A stretch of 64,000 nt of DNA, taken from NCBI RefSeq assembly GCF_036323735.1, contig NC_086026.1, positions 93,948,359 to 94,012,358 of the forward strand. Reading direction: 5' to 3'. A model generated the notes under the pieces. It searched no databases. It saw nothing but the letters and a program-made list of their open reading frames with translations, and was not told where the DNA came from. Within the stretch, counting starts at the first letter, position 1. Every line of letters starts with the position of its first letter. Both the position numbers and the translations under genes were made by a program. This DNA comes from Rattus norvegicus. Its lineage: Eukaryota > Chordata > Mammalia > Rodentia > Muridae. This document shows, piece by piece, positions 60,171 to 64,000 of this stretch.

Positions 60171-62931
60171 GAAGTTAGTAAAAGGCTTTATAATAGGCAC
60201 ATTATCTGTACAAGATACACAAGAGCCGTGCTTCAGAGAGGGCATGGTGACATTTTTATGCCTATTTTAGACAGTGTCATTTGCCTTTGGCATCACATGT
60301 CCAATGATCGCTGGGGTTTCTTTCTTGCTCATGGTGGGGTTGAATTTCAGAGGCTGGAGAAATTTGGAGGGTGAAAGTAGATTAAGTTGACCCAGGGTCT
60401 ATTCGACTTTATTCTCAGTGAAATCTTTTATTCTGCTTCCAGCCAGGAGGGGGGGGGAAATTTGGAAGACAAAGGCAGAATATGTATATGCATGCAAATT
60501 TAAAAAATTTGCAATAAACTTAAGATGCAAATATATGTAATTCTGACTCAAATGACGACCTGGAAGGATGCTTTCTGTAGTGTTACTTTACAAGGCAAAT
60601 GATGGTGGTTGTGTTTTCGCTTTCAGGATTGGGTATACTATTGTTTGTGCAAGCCTATGGTTTTCAAAGCTATTTAAATTCTATATCCATGTATGAATTC
60701 GTTCTAATTTCCAGACGCTCTGCCTACTTCTGTTCTGTTCTTTCCATATTTCTTCCCCCTTTCTCACTGCTGAGTCCAACACAAACGGTTCCCTTTCAAC
60801 ACATAGTTCCTCTCATTATTTAAGATGGAAATAGGGCCGAAGAGGCATTTTCTCATGCTATTTCTAGGAGACCTCAAATTTTGCTTTGCCTCTAGGCCAG
60901 TTCCTACGGAAAACCTAACCAAAGGTTTCTGGAAAACCTAACCAGCATCTTCGGCATGTGGAGTTTTAGTTCTGTAGTCCGTTCACCATTCTCTCCTATG
61001 AATAACAAATTAGTCGACTGTACGGTCATCCTAAGACTCCAGCAGCTAGGTTTATGGAATAACTCAACCATAATTATAAAGAAAAACCAGCACAGCAGTA
61101 CAGCAATTTTAGAGAGTTTTTCTCATTTAGCCCCAATTCTTTATTCTCGGGAAATGTTCATCCTAAACCCAAGAAGGGTTAGCACTGGCGGGAGACAGAC
61201 AACCGGCTAATGATGTATTTCTTGAAGTCACTCTCTGCCCAGGAGGATTTGATTCTAGGCTACAAAGATGCATCCTAAAATTTCAGGAGAACAAAGGACT
61301 CTCCAGGAGGATGAGGCTATAGAATAGACAGGCACACTGCAAGTGTCCTTTCCCGGCAAGCATCCCTTTTGCTTTACTGAGGCTTGGAGCACAAAAAGCT
61401 TATTTAAAATGCTCATCCCTACAGCCTGGAGCCGGAGTCTTTGGGCGGCTTACCTTGCCCTGTGTTTGGTGGTGGGCCCAGTGAGTGTGTGGGTAACATT
61501 TACTGGTTTGGACAATGCTGTGACTAATTGTCTAAAAAATATTTCCACCATCCTTGTAGCATTTCAAAATATCTTCCTTTTCATTATTCTGATAGCATTT
61601 TTCAAACACCTCCTTTGGGTACGGTTCACATTATTAACTTTTTTTTTTTTATCAATATCCCACTGAAGCTCAAGGTTGAATGTGGTGGTTGACATTCCTT
61701 TTAAGCTTGCACTGCTTTCTCAATAAAAGTCATTTGCTGCTTTGCCACCTCATCATACATTTGAAAGGTTTTTTTCCAGTACTAGTCTTTAATTTTTTCC
61801 TACAGTTTAATAAGGCCTACCACAGAATTAGCAGAGGTGAAATGTGGAGACATGTCATGCTACTATAGTTAAAAAGTACAGTTTGACTTTCTTATATTAC
61901 TCTTTTAGGGCTTTATACCTATGAACTTGATAAGGAATAAAACCAAAGTTCTGTTTGAGTGTTCTAGTTTTGGAACTTGTATTCCTTTCCTTTGCTCCAA
62001 ACCTCCTTTGACCTTGAGACTTCCAGGACCAAAGCAAACAAACAAACAAACAAATAAACAAAAATGGAAAGGACCTATGTTCAGTGTTGGTGGGACACCA
62101 TTGTGGATTATTTCTTCCCTACAGGCTGTGGGAGATTTAGAAGTCTCAGTACGTTCCTGAAGCTTACAAGATTCACAGAACCCTAGAGTTAAAAATGCAA
62201 TATATAATTGGTGTGTAGAGGGGATTGCAGACTCAGTAGAGCTGTCTGCAACTTGTGCAGGGGCCTTCTGTGGATACAGACTAATGTCATTGTCACCCCT
62301 GCTGCTGTGTGCTACTTTTGAGTCACCCGTGTTCCTGTTTGAGTTAAGTAATTTGCTCACCATGCTAGACTTGGGTAGAATAATTTCTTTGGTCTATTGT
62401 TGCTTTATTTGTGGTGAATAAACATTTGTTGATATTTCCTCATGAAAAGAGAAACAATAGATGTGGATCATAGTGTCAACATCAAAGGCACTTTTTCCCT
62501 CTTCTAAAATCATACTCACTTTTTTTTACCATCTTATTGTATTATTTTTATTAGAAATATTTGACAAATTCAAGTCTTTCTTTGTTCAATATAAAGATGC
62601 TGTGACAAAAGTGGCTAACAGGAACTCATCAACTAAGAGAACAGATAGGACGCTTTGGCAAAAAATATTCAAAACTAATTTCAGTATGAGAGTTTTAACA
62701 GGCCTTTCTCTGCTGCTTTCTGCTTGATGTTCTAAACACCCATTTGATGATGTTTTGCTATTAATAAGCTATATCTTTCTACCACTTGTATTCATTCAAA
62801 TCCAAAAGCTGGACTAAGATTATTGTTTTGATGGTAAAAACATGAAAAAGACTTTTGACTATTTTGTGTTTTCTATGGGTTTGCCTGGGAACTTACATAT
62901 CTTCAGAGTTTAACAGTATATATGTGGGTAT

Positions 62932-62935
<4 letters not shown>
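60171..62935. other. Repeat-poor stretch, no gene recognised
   Basis: About 2.8 kb without a named repeat apart from a short CAAA run at 62037-62060. Frames at 61343-61666 (107 codons, hydrophobic) and 61905-62363 (minus, 152 codons) have no recognisable family or splice context. A small duplication of ggaaaacctaacca lies at 60907-60942. Confidence 0.45.

Positions 62936-62967
<32 letters not shown>
62936..62967. repeat. AT dinucleotide repeat
   Basis: About 15 AT units just before the L1 A-tail. Confidence 0.93.
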
Positions 62968-62971
<4 letters not shown>

Positions 62972-63003
62972 GATTTAACTTTCGTCTTGTTTTTTTTTTT
63001 TAC

Positions 63004-64000
63004 TTTTTTTTTATTAACTTGAGTATTTCTTTTTTTTTTTTTATTAACTTGAGTATTTCTTATATACATTTCGAGTGTTATTCCCTTTCCCGGTTTCTGG
63101 GCAAATATCCCCCTCCCCCCTCCCCTTCCTTATGGGTGTTCCCCTCCCAACCCTCCCCCCATTGCCGCCCTCTCCCCCATAGTCTAGTTCACTGGGGGTT
63201 CAGTCTTAGCAGGACCCAGGGCTTCCCCTTCCACTGGTGCTCTTACTAGGATATTCATTGCTACCTATGGGGTCAGAGTCCAGGGTCAGTCCATGTATAG
63301 TCTTTAGGTAGTGGCTTAGTCCCTGGAAGCTCTGGTTGCTTGACATTGTTGTACATATGGGGTCTCGAGCCCCTTCAAGCTCTTCCAGTTCTTTCTCTGA
63401 TTCCTTCAACGGGGGACCTATTCTCAGTTCAGTGGTTTGCTGCTGGCATTCGCCTCTGTATTTGCTGTATTCTGGCTGTGTCTCTCAGGAGCGATCTACA
63501 TCCGGCTCCTGTCGGTCTGCACTTCTTTGCTTCATCCATCTTGTCTAATTGGGTGGCTGTATATGTATGGGCCACATGTGGGGCAGGCTCTGAATGGGTG
63601 TTCCTTCAGTCTCTGTTTTAATCTTTGCCTCTCCCTTCCCTGCCAAGGGTATTCTTTTTCCTCATTTAAAGAAGGAGTGAAGCATTCACATTTTGATCAT
63701 CCGTCTTGAGTTTCCTTTGTTCTAGGGATCTAGGGTAATTCAAGCATTTGGGCTAATAGCCACTTATCAATGAGTGCATACCATGTATGTCTTTCTGTGA
63801 TTGGGTTAGCTCACTCAGGATGATATTTTCCAGTTCCAACCATTTGCCTACGAATTTCATAAACTCGTTGTTTTTGATAGCTGAGTAATATTCCATTGTG
63901 TAGATGTACCACATTTTCTGTATCCATTCCTCTGTTGAAGGGCATCTGGGTTCTTTCCAGTTTCTGGCTATTATAAATAAGGCTGCGATGAACATAGTGG
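63004..64000 (-). mobile_element. Young rat-type LINE-1 3' end, runs off the window
   Basis: Continuous with the text of 41929-42895, with roughly fifteen differences over about 960 bp by eye. It contains the 3' UTR with its G-rich tract and the end of ORF2. The extreme 3' end is doubled: ttattaacttgagtatttct occurs at 63011-63030 and again at 63041-63060, separated by ten T. How far the element extends beyond 64000 cannot be seen. Confidence 0.95.
63753..64000 (-). CDS. L1 ORF2, C-terminal end (partial)
   Basis: The frame is open from the window edge to a stop at 63753. It encodes the last ~82 residues of ORF2p, with the MFIAALFIIARNWKEPRC block, the WYIYTMEYYSAIKNNE motif and the terminus HGMHSLISGY. 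It differs from the end of the ORF2 at 42639 by only a few residues (for example Trp for Gly in VGKWLELEN, and Lys for Thr in SQKDIHG). Upstream sequence is outside the window, so I cannot say whether this ORF2 is intact. Confidence 0.88.
   Translation of the reverse strand, partial: TMFIAALFIIARNWKEPRCPSTEEWIQKMWYIYTMEYYSAIKNNEFMKFVGKWLELENIILSELTQSQKDIHGMHSLISGY

Noticed and set aside
61905..62363. A 152-codon minus-strand frame
   Set aside because: No recognised domain, no splice or promoter context, and it passes through a CAAA run. Chance is the simplest explanation.

Overview
The window is repeat-rich mammalian DNA from a murid rodent, most likely rat (Rattus). The diagnosis rests on ID SINEs of the BC1-derived type at 8108-8215 and 37132-37233 (each with a perfect 16-bp target duplication), on B1, B2, B3 and B4 SINEs, on a full-length L1 of the young rat type, and on long CA, GT and TCTA microsatellites. 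I recognise no host protein-coding exon, no tRNA or rRNA gene and no CpG-island promoter. It reads as intergenic or deep intronic DNA. The only long open frames belong to LINE-1, or arise because a sequence lacks one base (50490-51320).

Layout. 1-9970: mostly anonymous AT-rich DNA with a GAT/GGT repeat, a CA/GA repeat, old L1 pieces, B3 SINEs and one ID element. 9974-14750: two head-to-tail L1 3' ends, a 5'-truncated L1 abutting a URR1 hAT element, a solo LTR with a CTCTAT target duplication at 13224-13616, and a B1. A diverged duplicated block lies at 8440-8775 and 10655-10955. 16000-27100: B4 and B3 SINEs, LTR-like rodent repeats, old L1 segments, and a URR1 split by a 558-bp LTR-like insertion (22847-23594). 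27100-36400: the most repeat-poor part. 36400-41900: an Lx-type L1 3' end, an ID element, an old L1 and compound microsatellites.

41911-48335 (minus strand) holds a full-length L1 with CpG-rich 5' UTR, an open ORF1, an ORF2 broken by one single-base frameshift, and a 3' UTR with G-rich tract and A-tail. Its 5' end touches a cluster of nested LTR-like repeats (48360-51530). Inside the last of these is an ~830-bp GGCA/GCA array with no T on the plus strand. 51545-63000 carries further SINEs, a truncated ID, a B2 whose A-tail received a U2 snRNA retropseudogene, and old L1. From 63004 a second young L1 3' end, in the same orientation as the first and nearly identical to it, runs off the window; its 3' terminal 20 bases are duplicated.

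The elements interact in one clear way: L1 supplies the endonuclease and reverse transcriptase that explain the A-tails and target duplications of the ID and U2 copies. Family names are from memory of consensus features; no database search was run.
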